DNA from: Propionibacteriaceae bacterium
GTDB taxonomy: Bacteria > Actinomycetota > Actinomycetes > Propionibacteriales > Propionibacteriaceae
Length of the DNA: 59,367 bases
Assembly: GCA_030532825.1 (NCBI GenBank)
Contig: JAUNKK010000008.1
Coordinates: 1 to 59,367 of the forward strand
Reading direction: 5' to 3'
Shown piece after piece: positions 26,272 through 35,554 of the stretch. A program made the position numbers and the translations under genes. The first letter of the stretch is position 1, and the number at the start of each line of letters is the position of its first letter. Under the pieces are notes generated by a model. It ran no database searches, had not been told where the DNA came from, and saw nothing but the letters and a program-made list of their open reading frames with translations.

Positions 26272-26346
26272 TCGCATGTGCAAGGGGGAACGGAAATCGG
26301 TCATCGTGCGACGGGGTGCCCGGCTGCATGCACCGGGGCGCGGCCG

Positions 26347-26352
26347 TAGACT
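26347..26352 (+). promoter_or_regulatory. -10 box giving a leaderless start for the MalY-like gene
   Basis: TAGACT is followed by six bases and then the ATG at 26359. There is no SD, so the transcript probably starts at the initiation codon. Confidence 0.55.
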
Positions 26353-26358
26353 CCCCTC

Positions 26359-27474
26359 ATGGCCATCTTCGATATCCCCCTGGAAACCCTTCGCCGCCGT
26401 CGCTCCATCAAGTGGGCGCGTTTCGAACCGGATGTGCTGCCGATGTTCGTGGCTGAGATGGACGCCCGCCCGATCCCGGAGGTGGTCGAGGTGCTGTCGC
26501 GGATGATCGCCGAAGGGGACACCGGCTACCCGGAACTGCCCGACTATCAGGAGGCCTTCGCCGGGTTCTCCCGCGATATTTGGGGCTGGGAGCCGGATCC
26601 GTCGACGATGTCGCTGGCCTGCGATGTCGTCACCGGGATGCGGGAACTGCTGCTGGCCACCAGCCAGCCCGGTGACGCGGTGGTCATCAACACGCCGATC
26701 TACCCACCGTTCCGCGCGGTCTGCCGATCGACAAATCGTCGCATCGTCGAGGTCCCCATGACCGCCGAGGGGCGGCTCGACCTAGCGGCCCTAGGCGAGG
26801 CCTTCGAGCGGGAACGCCCCACTGCCTATCTGTTGTGCTCCCCCCACAACCCCTGGGGAACGGTCTGCACCGCCGACGAATTGACCGGCGTCATGGAGGT
26901 GGCCAACCGGTTCGATGTGGTGGTGATCTCCGACGAAATCCACGCGCCGCTGTCGGCCTCCGAGCACACCCCCATCGGGAAGGTGCCGGGCGGCGAGCGG
27001 GCGCTGATCGTGACCGCGGCGTCGAAGGCCTGGAACCTGGCGGGCCTGAAGGCGGGCCTGCTGGTCGCCGGCGCCGAGGCCGCTCATCACTTAGCGAAGC
27101 TGCCGGACATCATCGCCGAGCAGGCCAGCTACTTCGGCGTGACGGCGCACTCGACGGCGCTCACCCACGGCCGCGACTGGCTGGCTGAAGCCCGCGCCGA
27201 GATCACAGACAACAAAGCTCACTTCGCCGCCGAACTGACCCGCCAGCTGCCGCAACTGTCCTGGAGCCTCCCCGAGGCCACCTACCTGGCCTGGGTGGAC
27301 TGCTCCCCCCTCGGCCTGAAGAACCCGGGCCAGGAGTTCTACCAGAAAGGGCGGGTGCGGTTCGGCATGGGCACCGACTACGACCCGGCGGCCACCCAGT
27401 TCGTGCGCGTCAACCTCGCCACCTCGAAGGAACTGATCACCGAAGGCGTCCGGCGCATGGCCGCATCCCTGTAG
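26359..27474 (+). CDS. PLP-dependent aminotransferase / cystathionine beta-lyase (MalY/PatB family)
   Basis: This 371-residue class I/II PLP enzyme contains the MalY/PatB signatures MFVAEMDARPIPEVVEVLSR, GDTGYPELPDYQEAF, NTPIYPPFRAVCRSTNR, CSPHNPWGTV, VISDEIHAPL and the cofactor lysine in TAASKAWNLAGLK. Members cleave cystathionine or cysteine conjugates by beta-elimination; some also act as regulators. It is transcribed away from the inositol-like operon and shares the operator region, but no sulfur gene is adjacent, so its link to the operon is unclear. Confidence 0.93.
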   Translation: MAIFDIPLETLRRRRSIKWARFEPDVLPMFVAEMDARPIPEVVEVLSRMIAEGDTGYPELPDYQEAFAGFSRDIWGWEPDPSTMSLACDVVTGMRELLLATSQPGDAVVINTPIYPPFRAVCRSTNRRIVEVPMTAEGRLDLAALGEAFERERPTAYLLCSPHNPWGTVCTADELTGVMEVANRFDVVVISDEIHAPLSASEHTPIGKVPGGERALIVTAASKAWNLAGLKAGLLVAGAEAAHHLAKLPDIIAEQASYFGVTAHSTALTHGRDWLAEARAEITDNKAHFAAELTRQLPQLSWSLPEATYLAWVDCSPLGLKNPGQEFYQKGRVRFGMGTDYDPAATQFVRVNLATSKELITEGVRRMAASL

Positions 27475-27500
27475 CCCAGCGCGGCAGCAACGGGGCCGGG

Positions 27501-28493
27501 TCAGATCGTGACCCGCGCCTCCTGCTGGGGTCGGCCCAGCTGCGTCAGGCAGTCCTCCAGGACCTTCATGACCTCGACGGTGTCATCCAGGGGCATGATG
27601 GTGGACTCGGTCTCGCCCAGCAGAAGGCGATCGCTGACCTCCATCAGTTCGTGGGCGTAGCCCCGCCCGGTCTGCTTGGCCTCGATGATCCGCGGAAGCG
27701 CCCCCGAGCGGTGCACCGAAATTGTCGTGGGGTGGTGGAAGCGCGGTTCGATCTCGACCCAACCCTTCGTACCGAAGACCGCCATCCGCCCGGGCCCGTG
27801 CAGGTCGAAGCCGCAGGTCAGCGTCGAGGTGCCCCCGCCCACATAGGCGATGGTCATCGTCGCCGCCGATTCCACCCCGTTGGGCGCCAGCCGCCCGACG
27901 CATTCCACCGCGCGCGCCGTCCCCAGGAACGCCTGCGCCATGGACACGACGTAGACCCCCAGGTCGAGGACAGCGCCGCCGCCGGTATCAGGGTTCCACA
28001 GCCGATTCTCGGGGTCGTAGGGCCGGAAGGCGCACAGGTCGCCCTGCACACCTAGGACCTCGCCGATCCGCCCCCACGCGACGACCTCGCGCGCTGCGGC
28101 CACCGCGGGCAGGAACCGCGTCCACATGGCCTCCATCGCGAACACGCCCGCGGCGCGGGCCGCCTGCACCACCTGCTCCGTGCCCGCCAAAGTCGCGGTA
28201 AACGCCTTCTCCACCAGCACGGCCTTGCCCGCCGCGATCGCGGCTAGCGCGATGTCCCGGTGCTGCGGGTGGGTGGTGGCGATGTAGACGACGTCGATGT
28301 CGTCGGCCTCCAGCAGAGCGCGGTAATCGCCGTAGGCGCGGAGAATCCGGTGCTTCGATGCCAGTCTCTCGGCGCGTTCTTGGCTCCGTGCCGCGACGGC
28401 CACCAACTCCGCCCGAGGCACGTACGCGAAATCGCCTGCGACAATGTCCGCTACGGCCCCGGCCCCAATGATTCCCCAGCGAATGCTCTCCAT
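27501..28493 (-). CDS. Gfo/Idh/MocA oxidoreductase, dihydrodiol-dehydrogenase-like
   Basis: This 330-residue protein has the NAD(P) motif GIIGAGAVADIVAGDF at 8-23, GKAVLVEKAFTATL near 90-103 (the catalytic Lys in EKA), and MEAMWTRFLP, GGGAVLDLGVY in the C-terminal domain. This set of motifs matches the trans-1,2-dihydrobenzene-1,2-diol dehydrogenase-like branch of the family. It is a single gene, convergent with the MalY-like gene 26 bases away. The real substrate is probably a sugar or its derivative. Confidence 0.9.
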   Translation of the reverse strand: MESIRWGIIGAGAVADIVAGDFAYVPRAELVAVAARSQERAERLASKHRILRAYGDYRALLEADDIDVVYIATTHPQHRDIALAAIAAGKAVLVEKAFTATLAGTEQVVQAARAAGVFAMEAMWTRFLPAVAAAREVVAWGRIGEVLGVQGDLCAFRPYDPENRLWNPDTGGGAVLDLGVYVVSMAQAFLGTARAVECVGRLAPNGVESAATMTIAYVGGGTSTLTCGFDLHGPGRMAVFGTKGWVEIEPRFHHPTTISVHRSGALPRIIEAKQTGRGYAHELMEVSDRLLLGETESTIMPLDDTVEVMKVLEDCLTQLGRPQQEARVTI

Positions 28494-28499
28494 GACCCA

Positions 28500-28505
28500 A
28501 GGCTA
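28500..28505 (-). promoter_or_regulatory. -10 box giving a leaderless start for the Gfo/Idh gene
   Basis: On the minus strand TAGCCT is followed by six bases (TGGGTC) and then the ATG at 28493. There is no SD, as in the other leaderless candidates of this window. Confidence 0.45.
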
Positions 28506-28669
28506 CTCTGCCCCCTCGGGACAAGGGGTGTCGTACAAATATTCGACGCCTCACCGTCGCCCACATTCTCGCGATCCTCCCAACATCTGAGCATCGCACC
28601 GTCTCACTGAGTGACAGCCAGTCAGACGTTATTCCACCTTTGTGAGTGGACCGTGGGAGAATGCCCGCG

Positions 28670-30799
28670 ATGCAATCTCCGGATCCTGCGACCACAATGC
28701 GCCGCCTCTTGGGGCTCGGCGTGGGTCTCGCTGCCGTATTGCAGGGGATCACGCCGCTGCAGGACATGCTGACCCCCGATCTTCATCCCCTGGCGGTCGC
28801 GGGCCTGGCGACGATCCTGGCTGGCCACGTGCTGACCGCCATCGCGGCGCTGCTCGACTTGAAGCTGCACTGGCCCATCGCCATCGTCACCGCGTCGGGG
28901 ATGTGGCTCACGGGCCTGGGCATGATGCTCGGCGGCCCGCTGATCTGGCACAGCAACCTCTGGGTGTGGACGGTCCTGATGTACCTGGTGTTGCTGCGAC
29001 GGGGCAGCCCCGCCCCATGGATCACGCTGGCGGCGCTGTCACTCATACCGCCTCTGGCCTTGCTGCCGCGGTTGGAGTGGCGGCAGCAGTTGCTGGACCT
29101 GACCTTCATGGTGGCGGCCATCGTCATCATGCTGCTGGCCCACCACGCGGTGCAGGCGCAGCTAACCGACATGGAGCTCAGCGTTGCCGACGACGCCCGC
29201 CGCCGCACCCTGGAGCACCGTGCCCGGTTGCTGGAAAACACTCGCAAGGAAAACATCCGCCTCGTCCATGACACGCTGCTGCACTTGTTTCAGCAGGTCG
29301 CGAGCGGCCGCGGCGAGATCACCCCGGAGGAGGTCAAGCGCCTCGGCGAGGAGTCTCGCAAGGGCCTGGGCACCACCGACCTGGAGGCCTCGCCCCTCCA
29401 AACCGCCCTCGAAGAGGCGGTCGCCGACGTCGGCTGCCCCGTCGCGCTGCGGATCGAAGACACCGCCAGCCTGCCCGCGAAGGTCACCCGGCATGTCGCC
29501 GACGCCACCCGCGAGGCGGTCCGCAACGTCGCCCGGCACGTGCCCGGCGGCACGGCGCAAGTCACGGCGCGCGTCTCCGAGGAGGGCTGCCGCGTCGTCA
29601 TCAGCGACTGGGGGCCTGGTTTCGACCCGGCGGAGGTACCGCGCAGCCGCATGGGCATCCGGGAGGGCATCCACGGACGCATGGCAGAGGTCGGCGGGCA
29701 TGCCACCATCCACTCCGACATCGTCGGCGGAACCGCCGTCACGCTCACGTGGAAACCGATCCCCCACGCCGCGCGCATCGGCCCGGCGGGGCGACGGTGG
29801 CTCTCGCTCGCGGCACTGCCTGGCGTGATCGGAACGGGGTTGCTGCTGTTGCTGCATCGCCCCAGCCCCAACCCGGCGATCGCCTGGGTGTTGTTCGCAC
29901 TGACCACCACCATCGTGCTGCTGACGAGCCGTCTCATGCGACGTCGCGGCCTCTACATCCACGAGGCGGTCCTGGCGAATCTGTGGGGCGTCGGCCTGCT
30001 GGCCGCGAACTACGCCTGGCTGACGCCCGCCACCGACAACCGTTACGACCTGTGGACGGTCGGCCTGACGAACGCGCTCATGATTCTGACCATCCCGGGG
30101 CGGCGCTGGAAGGAGGCCTTCGGGCTGGTTGCAGCAAACATCGGGGCGGCGGTCGCGGGCGCCTACGGGCTGTTCGGGCGAGTGCCGACCACCGCCCGAG
30201 AGGGATCGCTCAGTTCCGTCATCATCACTGGCGTGGTGACGCTGGCCCTGACGCTGGGCACGTCGGCGATCTCGCGGCGCGCCCACACCTCCCACGCCGA
30301 CGGCGCGGAGGAGCAGTTGGCCGAGCAGCTACAGAATGAGCAGGTCGCGGAACAGGAGGCCTGGATCACCGCCTTGGATCGGATCTGCGGCCCGTTGTTT
30401 ACCGGGTTGTATACCGGCGCGGTGCATCCGGCGGACCCGGCAGTGCAGGTTGAGGCCCGGCACGTGGAGTCTCGGCTACGCGACGCTTTGCGGCTGTGGC
30501 CCGACGGCACGCACCTGGCCACGGCCCTGGATCGGCTGCGCCGCATGGGGTGGAGCTGCTTGTTGGACGTGGAAAAGGTGGAATCCTTGGAGGCGACGCG
30601 GTTCGCGGTTTTGCTGAACCAGCTGGACCCGGCCGTCCCCGGCCAACACCTCACGATCACCCGCAGAGGAGGCACCCTCGTGGCGACCGTGGCAGAACCC
30701 GGTCTATCGGAGATGCGACAGGCACGCCTCAGTGGTGCCACAATTCTCCTGACAGATCCAGACTTCACCCAATTCAGTTGTGAGGAGGACAAGCCGTGA
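28670..30799 (+). CDS. Membrane sensor histidine kinase with an unusual C-terminal extension
   Basis: A protein of about 709 residues. Four to five membrane helices (residues 10-160) are followed by a coiled linker, a HisKA_3-like dimerisation helix (IRLVHDTLLHLFQQVASG, probable His200) and an HATPase domain ending in GIHGRMAEVGGHATIHSDIV. The N-box is atypical (TREAVRNVARHV, with His after Arg instead of the usual Asn-rich run), while DWGPGFDP supplies the G1 box. After the kinase comes a second set of four to five helices (about 380-530) and a further cytoplasmic domain of about 150 residues. The ATG at 28670 follows GGGAGA by nine bases; two earlier in-frame starts exist. It overlaps the response regulator gene by four bases. 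Confidence 0.85.
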   Translation: MQSPDPATTMRRLLGLGVGLAAVLQGITPLQDMLTPDLHPLAVAGLATILAGHVLTAIAALLDLKLHWPIAIVTASGMWLTGLGMMLGGPLIWHSNLWVWTVLMYLVLLRRGSPAPWITLAALSLIPPLALLPRLEWRQQLLDLTFMVAAIVIMLLAHHAVQAQLTDMELSVADDARRRTLEHRARLLENTRKENIRLVHDTLLHLFQQVASGRGEITPEEVKRLGEESRKGLGTTDLEASPLQTALEEAVADVGCPVALRIEDTASLPAKVTRHVADATREAVRNVARHVPGGTAQVTARVSEEGCRVVISDWGPGFDPAEVPRSRMGIREGIHGRMAEVGGHATIHSDIVGGTAVTLTWKPIPHAARIGPAGRRWLSLAALPGVIGTGLLLLLHRPSPNPAIAWVLFALTTTIVLLTSRLMRRRGLYIHEAVLANLWGVGLLAANYAWLTPATDNRYDLWTVGLTNALMILTIPGRRWKEAFGLVAANIGAAVAGAYGLFGRVPTTAREGSLSSVIITGVVTLALTLGTSAISRRAHTSHADGAEEQLAEQLQNEQVAEQEAWITALDRICGPLFTGLYTGAVHPADPAVQVEARHVESRLRDALRLWPDGTHLATALDRLRRMGWSCLLDVEKVESLEATRFAVLLNQLDPAVPGQHLTITRRGGTLVATVAEPGLSEMRQARLSGATILLTDPDFTQFSCEEDKP

Positions 30800-31458
30800 G
30801 CATCAAGGTGGCCGTCCTCGATGACCATGAGTTCATCTGCCGGGCCATCGCGGCTCTTGGCCGCGACTATCCAGAGTTGGAGGTGATCTACACCAGCACC
30901 AATCCCGTCGAGTTCCAGATCTGGTGTCTGGAATCTCATCCCGATGTGGCCATGGTGGACCTCATGCTTCACGGCCAGTTGGCCGGGCACGAGACCATCC
31001 GCATTCTCAGCCAGGCGGGCATCTCGTGTTTGGCGTTCACTGCCGACCACCGGCGCGTGCCCATCAGCTTGGCCATGCGGGCCGGGGCTCGCGGGCTGGC
31101 TCTGAAGGACGAGTCGCCGGACAAGCATTTCGAAACGCTGCGGGAGATCCACGAAACGGGCTGGTCGCCGTCGTCGGCGATGGCGGCCGCGCTGATCGAG
31201 GATGCCTCGGAGTTGCCTGCCCTCTCCGCCCACGAGTTGCGCTGCCTGCGCCTGGCCTCGGAGGGCGTACCCATCAAGGCCATCGGGCGCCAGTTCAACC
31301 CGGCCATCTCGCTCAGCACCGTGAAGACCTACCTGGCACGCGCCTACGAGAAGTATGCCGCCGTCGGCCGCCCCGTCGGCAACACCACGGCCGCCGCAAC
31401 GCAGACGTGGGAGGACGGCTGGTTCGACCTGGACGGCGACAAGGAAACCAGCCCCTAA
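30796..31458 (+). CDS. NarL/LuxR-type response regulator
   Basis: This 220-residue protein has a receiver domain with acidic pair VLDDHEF (Asp9, Asp10), probable phospho-acceptor Asp55 in VAMVDLMLHG and Lys in GLALKDES. A LuxR-type helix-turn-helix follows: LSAHELRCLRLASEGVPIKA and ISLSTVKTYLARAYEKY. The recognition region carries an insertion (FNPAISLS) compared with standard members. It ends with a polar Thr/Asp-rich tail. ATGA overlap with the kinase gene shows a cognate pair. The targets are unknown; no transporter operon adjoins on the same strand. Confidence 0.92.
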   Translation: MSIKVAVLDDHEFICRAIAALGRDYPELEVIYTSTNPVEFQIWCLESHPDVAMVDLMLHGQLAGHETIRILSQAGISCLAFTADHRRVPISLAMRAGARGLALKDESPDKHFETLREIHETGWSPSSAMAAALIEDASELPALSAHELRCLRLASEGVPIKAIGRQFNPAISLSTVKTYLARAYEKYAAVGRPVGNTTAAATQTWEDGWFDLDGDKETSP

Positions 31459-31574
31459 GCGCCCCGACGATACCCGCTCGGCAACTCCTCACCCCAGGCT
31501 GTTCACAATGGCCACACGGCTGGGGGTTGCCGTCGGGGTCCGGTAGCCTTCCTCCTCGGTAAAGGAGGTTCCGC

Positions 31575-32849
31575 GTGGGACGCATTGTTCAAAAGTATGG
31601 TGGCTCTTCGGTGGCGGATGCCGACTCCATCAAGCGCGTCGCCCGCCGGATCGCACGCACGCGGGCGGACGGCCACGACGTCATCATCGTCATCTCGGCC
31701 ATGGGAGACACCACCGACGAGTTGATGGACCTGGCCTTGCAGGTGTCGCCGCAGCCCAAGTCCCGCGAACTCGACATGCTGTTGACCACCGGTGAGCGCC
31801 AGTCCGCGGCGCTGCTGGCCATGGCTCTGTCCGATCTGGGCATTGAGGCGGTCAGCTACACCGGCAGCCAGGCCGGTATCCTCACCACCCCCATTCACGG
31901 CAACGCCCGGATCATCGACATCACGCCCGGCCGGGTGGTGCGCTCCCTTGAGGAGGGCTCCGTCGTCATCGTCGCCGGCTTCCAGGGCGTGGCGCAGTCG
32001 ACGAAGGACGTCACCACCCTGGGGCGCGGCGCCTCCGACACCACCGCCGTCGCCCTAACCTCGGCGCTGGGCGCGGATCACTGCGAGATCTACACCGACG
32101 TCGACGGCGTCTACACCGCAGACCCGCGAATCGTGCCCAGCGCCCGCCGGATCTCGGAGATCGGCTATGAGGAGATGATGGAACTGGCCGCCTCCGGCGC
32201 CAAGATCCTGCACCTGCGCTGCGTCGAATACGCGCGCCGCGAGAACGTGAAGGTTCACGTCCGCTCGTCTTTCAGCGACAAGCCCGGCACCTGGGTGATA
32301 CCCCAGGATGAGGTCAGAGAGGGAACAACCATGGAAGAAGCCATCATCACGGGCGTCGCCCACGACCGCAGCGAGGCCAAGATCACCATCATCGGCGTGC
32401 CCGACCAGGTGGGCGAGGCCGCCGCGATCTTCCAGGCCATCGCCGACGCCGACATCAACATCGACACGATCGTTCAGAACGTGTCGCGCCTGTCCGACGT
32501 CAAGACCGACATCTCCTTCACCCTCCCGATGGCCGACGGCGCCAAGGCCCTGGAAGCCCTCGACGCCATCAAGTCGCAGACCGGCTTTGAGGAGGTGCTC
32601 TACGACGACCAGATCGGCAAGGTGTCGATCGTCGGCGTGGGGATGCGCTCCCACCCGGGCGTGACCGCCACCTTCTTCCAGGCTCTGGCCGCGGAAAACG
32701 TGAACCTGCAGATGATCTCCACCTCCGAGATCCGCATCTCCGTGGTGGTCGGGGCGGATGAGGTGGACCGCGCCGTCCGGGGCGCCCACGCGGCCTTCGG
32801 GCTGGACGGCCAGGAGGAGGCGGTCGTCTACGCCGGCACGGGCCGCTGA
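31575..32849 (+). CDS. lysC: Aspartokinase, alpha subunit
   Basis: This 424-residue enzyme phosphorylates aspartate in the first step of the lysine, threonine and methionine pathways. It has the motifs KYGGSSVAD at 7-15, [27 protein letters not shown] and [12 protein letters not shown], and two ACT domains after residue 260 ([20 protein letters not shown] and [20 protein letters not shown]) that sense the end products. The GTG at 31575 follows AAAGGAGG by seven bases. Usually asd follows this gene, but here a convergent ATPase gene does. Confidence 0.97.
   Translation: MGRIVQKYGGSSVADADSIKRVARRIARTRADGHDVIIVISAMGDTTDELMDLALQVSPQPKSRELDMLLTTGERQSAALLAMALSDLGIEAVSYTGSQAGILTTPIHGNARIIDITPGRVVRSLEEGSVVIVAGFQGVAQSTKDVTTLGRGASDTTAVALTSALGADHCEIYTDVDGVYTADPRIVPSARRISEIGYEEMMELAASGAKILHLRCVEYARRENVKVHVRSSFSDKPGTWVIPQDEVREGTTMEEAIITGVAHDRSEAKITIIGVPDQVGEAAAIFQAIADADINIDTIVQNVSRLSDVKTDISFTLPMADGAKALEALDAIKSQTGFEEVLYDDQIGKVSIVGVGMRSHPGVTATFFQALAAENVNLQMISTSEIRISVVVGADEVDRAVRGAHAAFGLDGQEEAVVYAGTGR
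32331..32849 (+). CDS. Aspartokinase beta subunit from an internal start
   Basis: An ATG inside lysC ([17 protein letters not shown]) is preceded by AGAGAGGGA and would yield a 172-residue protein of the two ACT domains. In corynebacteria the alpha2beta2 enzyme uses exactly this arrangement, with a beta subunit starting MEEAVLTGV. The conserved start and SD suggest the same here. Confidence 0.6.
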   Translation: MEEAIITGVAHDRSEAKITIIGVPDQVGEAAAIFQAIADADINIDTIVQNVSRLSDVKTDISFTLPMADGAKALEALDAIKSQTGFEEVLYDDQIGKVSIVGVGMRSHPGVTATFFQALAAENVNLQMISTSEIRISVVVGADEVDRAVRGAHAAFGLDGQEEAVVYAGTGR

Positions 32850-32881
32850 CGGGGCCCGCTCTTCGTCCGGCTGATCCCCTA

Positions 32882-32911
32882 ACCGGCGGCCGCTCTGGGC
32901 GGGCCGCCGGT
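32882..32911. terminator. Bidirectional terminator after lysC
   Basis: ACCGGCGGCC and GGCCGCCGGT form a ten-base stem with a ten-base loop between the converging lysC and HerA-like genes. Confidence 0.65.
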
Positions 32912-32919
32912 CGGTAGCC

Positions 32920-34512
32920 TCAGCGGCGGCGCCCCGTCCCGAACAGGCCCCGGATGACCTCCCGGGTGGCGGTGCGCAGGATCTGCATCAGCCCCCGGCT
33001 CGCAACCCGCTCGACCGCCGAGGTGGTGGACCGACGGCTGGAACCCCCGGTTGAGCGGCTCCGGGACCGCTGCTCACGCTCTTGCTCCTTGCGCTGCTGC
33101 TCCTGTTCCTTCTCCCATTGCTTGCGGCGCTCGGTTTCGGCGCGCTCCTCCGCCGCCGCTTTCGCACCGGCTTCCAGCTTCTGGGTCAGGATCTCGTAGG
33201 CCGACTCGCGGTCGATGGCTGCGCCGTAGCGGGCTTGCAGCGGTGACGCGGCGACGGCAGCCTGCATCGCTGCCGCGTCGGTGGGCTGCATCGACGTCTC
33301 CGGCGCCCATAGGCGCGTCCAGGCGACGGGGGTGGGGGCGCCCTTCGGGTTCATGACGGTGACGACGGCCTCCCCGATCCCGAGCGACTGGAGCACTTCT
33401 TCCAGGTCGTAGCCGGACTTCGGGTAGGTGGACACCGTCGCTTTCAGCGCCTTGGCGTCGTTGGGGGTGTGGGCGCGCAGCTGGTGCTGGACCCGGGAGC
33501 CGAGCTGCGCCAAAACATCCTCGGGCACGTCCTTGGGAGTTTGGGTGACGAAGAACACGCCGACGCCCTTGGAGCGGATGAGCCGCACCGTCTGGGTGAT
33601 GGAGTCGAGGAAGGCCTTGGAGGCGCCCTTGAACAGCAGGTGCGCCTCGTCGAAGAAGAACACCAGTTTGGGTTTCTCGGCGTCGCCGATCTCGGGGAGG
33701 GAGCCGAACAGGTCCGCCAGCAGCCACATCAGGAAGGTGGAGAACATTTCAGGCCGCGACGCCAGGTCGGGCAGTTCCAGGAGCGTGACAACGCCCCGCC
33801 CGTCGGCGCTGGTGCGCAGCAACTCCTCCGGCTCAAACTCGGGTTCCCCGAAGAACACATCCCCGCCCTGCTCGGAGAGGGTGACAAGATTGCGCAGGAT
33901 GACGCCCGCGGTGGCTTGAGACACACCGCCAATCTCCTTAAGTTCGTCCTTGCCATCGTCGGAGGTGAGGAACTTCAGCAGCGCGACGAGGTCCTTGAGA
34001 TCCAGCAGCGGCAGGCCGTTGTTGTCGGCGTAGTAGAACACCAGCCCGAGGGAACTCTCCTGCACCTCGTTGAGCCCCAAAACCTTCGACAGCAAGATCG
34101 GGCCGAACGCCGAGACCGTCGCCCGCACCGGCACGCCCGCGCCCTGGCCGCCGAGGGCCAGGAACTCGCAGGGGGCGGCTTGGGCCTGCCACGGCTGCCC
34201 TTGGGCAGCAACCCGCGCAGCCAGCTTCTCGTTGCTGACCCCCGGGGAGGCCATGCCGGAGAGATCACCCTTGATGTCGGCGGCGAAGACGGGCACGCCC
34301 GCCTTGCTGAGGGCCTCGGCCATCAGCTGGAGGGTCTTCGTCTTGCCGGTGCCCGTCGCGCCCGCCACCAGCCCGTGCCGGTTGAACATCGCCAGCGGAA
34401 TGCGGATGGGGGCCTCGACGACGGGGTCGCCGTCCATGAGGACGCCAAGCTGCACCGCCTCGCCCTCAAACCCATAACCTGCCTGAATCGTCGCCACCAG
34501 TTCTTCGCTCAC
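32920..34512 (-). CDS. HerA/YjgR-like ATPase (DUF853)
   Basis: This 530-residue protein has Walker A GATGTGKTKT near 50-59, VPVFAADIKGDLSGM near 72-86, Walker B KLVFFFDEAHLLF near 280-292 and an arginine-finger-type region QTVRLIRSKGVGVFFVTQTP. The C-terminal 90 residues are a highly charged Glu/Gln/Arg coiled coil followed by a basic Ser/Arg stretch. It belongs to the FtsK/HerA-like hexameric ATPases; the YjgR branch has no settled function. The start at 34512 is a GTG with a weak AGGA upstream. It stands alone with no NurA-like nuclease nearby. Confidence 0.92.
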   Translation of the reverse strand: MSEELVATIQAGYGFEGEAVQLGVLMDGDPVVEAPIRIPLAMFNRHGLVAGATGTGKTKTLQLMAEALSKAGVPVFAADIKGDLSGMASPGVSNEKLAARVAAQGQPWQAQAAPCEFLALGGQGAGVPVRATVSAFGPILLSKVLGLNEVQESSLGLVFYYADNNGLPLLDLKDLVALLKFLTSDDGKDELKEIGGVSQATAGVILRNLVTLSEQGGDVFFGEPEFEPEELLRTSADGRGVVTLLELPDLASRPEMFSTFLMWLLADLFGSLPEIGDAEKPKLVFFFDEAHLLFKGASKAFLDSITQTVRLIRSKGVGVFFVTQTPKDVPEDVLAQLGSRVQHQLRAHTPNDAKALKATVSTYPKSGYDLEEVLQSLGIGEAVVTVMNPKGAPTPVAWTRLWAPETSMQPTDAAAMQAAVAASPLQARYGAAIDRESAYEILTQKLEAGAKAAAEERAETERRKQWEKEQEQQRKEQEREQRSRSRSTGGSSRRSTTSAVERVASRGLMQILRTATREVIRGLFGTGRRR

Positions 34513-34712
34513 GGGTCCTAGCCTGCCAGGTGTCGGCGGTCGATGGGGGCACCCGACAGGCGGTCTCCTGGGAAATCCGCGCCAGTTCGATGTGCCGTTG
34601 AAATCCGGCGGCTATCAGCCGCCGACCGGTCACGACCCCGGGCGACGGCGCGGCAAGCACCTCACCATCAACCGTGCTGTACGCGGCTCAGCGGGTGTCG
34701 TCGGGGCTTGGC

Positions 34713-34718
34713 TAGACT
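34713..34718 (+). promoter_or_regulatory. -10 box giving a leaderless start
   Basis: TAGACT, then six bases, then GTG at 34725. This is the same arrangement as before the MalY-like gene, and there is no SD. Confidence 0.5.
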
Positions 34719-34724
34719 GTGCGG

Positions 34725-35018
34725 GTGATCTTCAAGCGTGTCGGCGACTCCCGTCCTTACCCGGACCACGGTTATGTGCAGAAGCAGTGGGCCGCCATCG
34801 CACCGCACCAGGTGCGGCTCGACGAGCTTGTGACCACGAAACGCACCCTGGACTTGGAGGCGCTCTTGGAGGAGGACTCCACGTTCTACGGCGACCTGTT
34901 CGCCCACGTCGTGTCCTGGCGGGGCGAGTTGTACCTGGAGGACGGACTCCACCGCGCCCTGCGCGCCGCGCTGCAGCAGCGGCAAACCATGCATGCGCGC
35001 GTGCTGGAACTGTCGTGA
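34725..35018 (+). CDS. Conserved small protein next to a LytR_C gene
   Basis: A 97-residue protein with motifs QIRLDEL-like HQVRLDELVTTKRTLDLEAL, EDSTFYGDLFAHVV and GELYLEDGLHRALRAALQQR. Similar small proteins occur next to LytR C-terminal-domain genes in many actinobacteria and are sometimes annotated as VapB-like antitoxins, although no toxin lies beside this one. The GTG at 34725 was chosen over one six bases earlier because the product then begins MIFKRVGD-like and fits the leaderless -10 box. It lies 23 bases before the LytR_C gene and is probably co-transcribed. Confidence 0.75.
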   Translation: MIFKRVGDSRPYPDHGYVQKQWAAIAPHQVRLDELVTTKRTLDLEALLEEDSTFYGDLFAHVVSWRGELYLEDGLHRALRAALQQRQTMHARVLELS

Positions 35019-35041
35019 GAGCCTGACCGGAGCGAGACATC

Positions 35042-35554
35042 GTGCGAGTTTTCCGACTGATAGCTACCCCCGTCCTGCTGCTGGGCCTCCTCGGTTTCCT
35101 CGCCTGGGGCGCCTCCTGGGGCTGGCAGAACCTGACCGCCCCAGCCCCCAGCCCGCCGCCGACGCCATGCGTCAACCAGTCGCTCAACGCCGTCACCGCC
35201 TCCAACGTGTCGGTTCGGGTATTCAACGGTGGTTTCCAGGCGGGCCTAGCCACGCGCGTGGGGGAGGCGCTGAAGGCCGCTGGCTTCCATGTGATCCGCA
35301 TCACCAACACGGAAGAACGCATCAACACCACCACCATTCGCACGGGCGACAACAATGTTGAGGCGGGGACCCTGGTCGGCAGCTACCTGAATGAACCCAC
35401 GGCGGAGACCGACACCCGGGTCGACGGCACCGTCGACGTGCTGGTGGGCTCCGACTTCAAGGGGCTGACCGACGCGGGGCTCCCCGAAGTTGCCGTCGAG
35501 TCCGGCACCATCTGCTTGTACCCCATCACCGAGCCCTCGGCCCAGCCCAGCTGA
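35042..35554 (+). CDS. Membrane-anchored LytR C-terminal domain protein
   Basis: This 170-residue protein has a single N-terminal helix (LIATPVLLLGLLGFLAWGAS) and a Pro-rich spacer. A LytR_C domain at about 60-160 follows (VSVRVFNGGFQAGLATRVGE, then VDVLVGSDFKGL). The domain is found at the end of LytR-CpsA-Psr enzymes and as free anchored copies; it probably binds cell-wall or glycan ligands. The start is GTG. Its position just before the polysaccharide cluster may be meaningful or fortuitous. Confidence 0.85.
   Translation: MRVFRLIATPVLLLGLLGFLAWGASWGWQNLTAPAPSPPPTPCVNQSLNAVTASNVSVRVFNGGFQAGLATRVGEALKAAGFHVIRITNTEERINTTTIRTGDNNVEAGTLVGSYLNEPTAETDTRVDGTVDVLVGSDFKGLTDAGLPEVAVESGTICLYPITEPSAQPS

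Noticed and set aside
34690-35018. VapB-type toxin-antitoxin pair
   Set aside because: The small protein resembles ones annotated as VapB antitoxins, but no VapC-like PIN protein is adjacent; the neighbour is a LytR_C protein.
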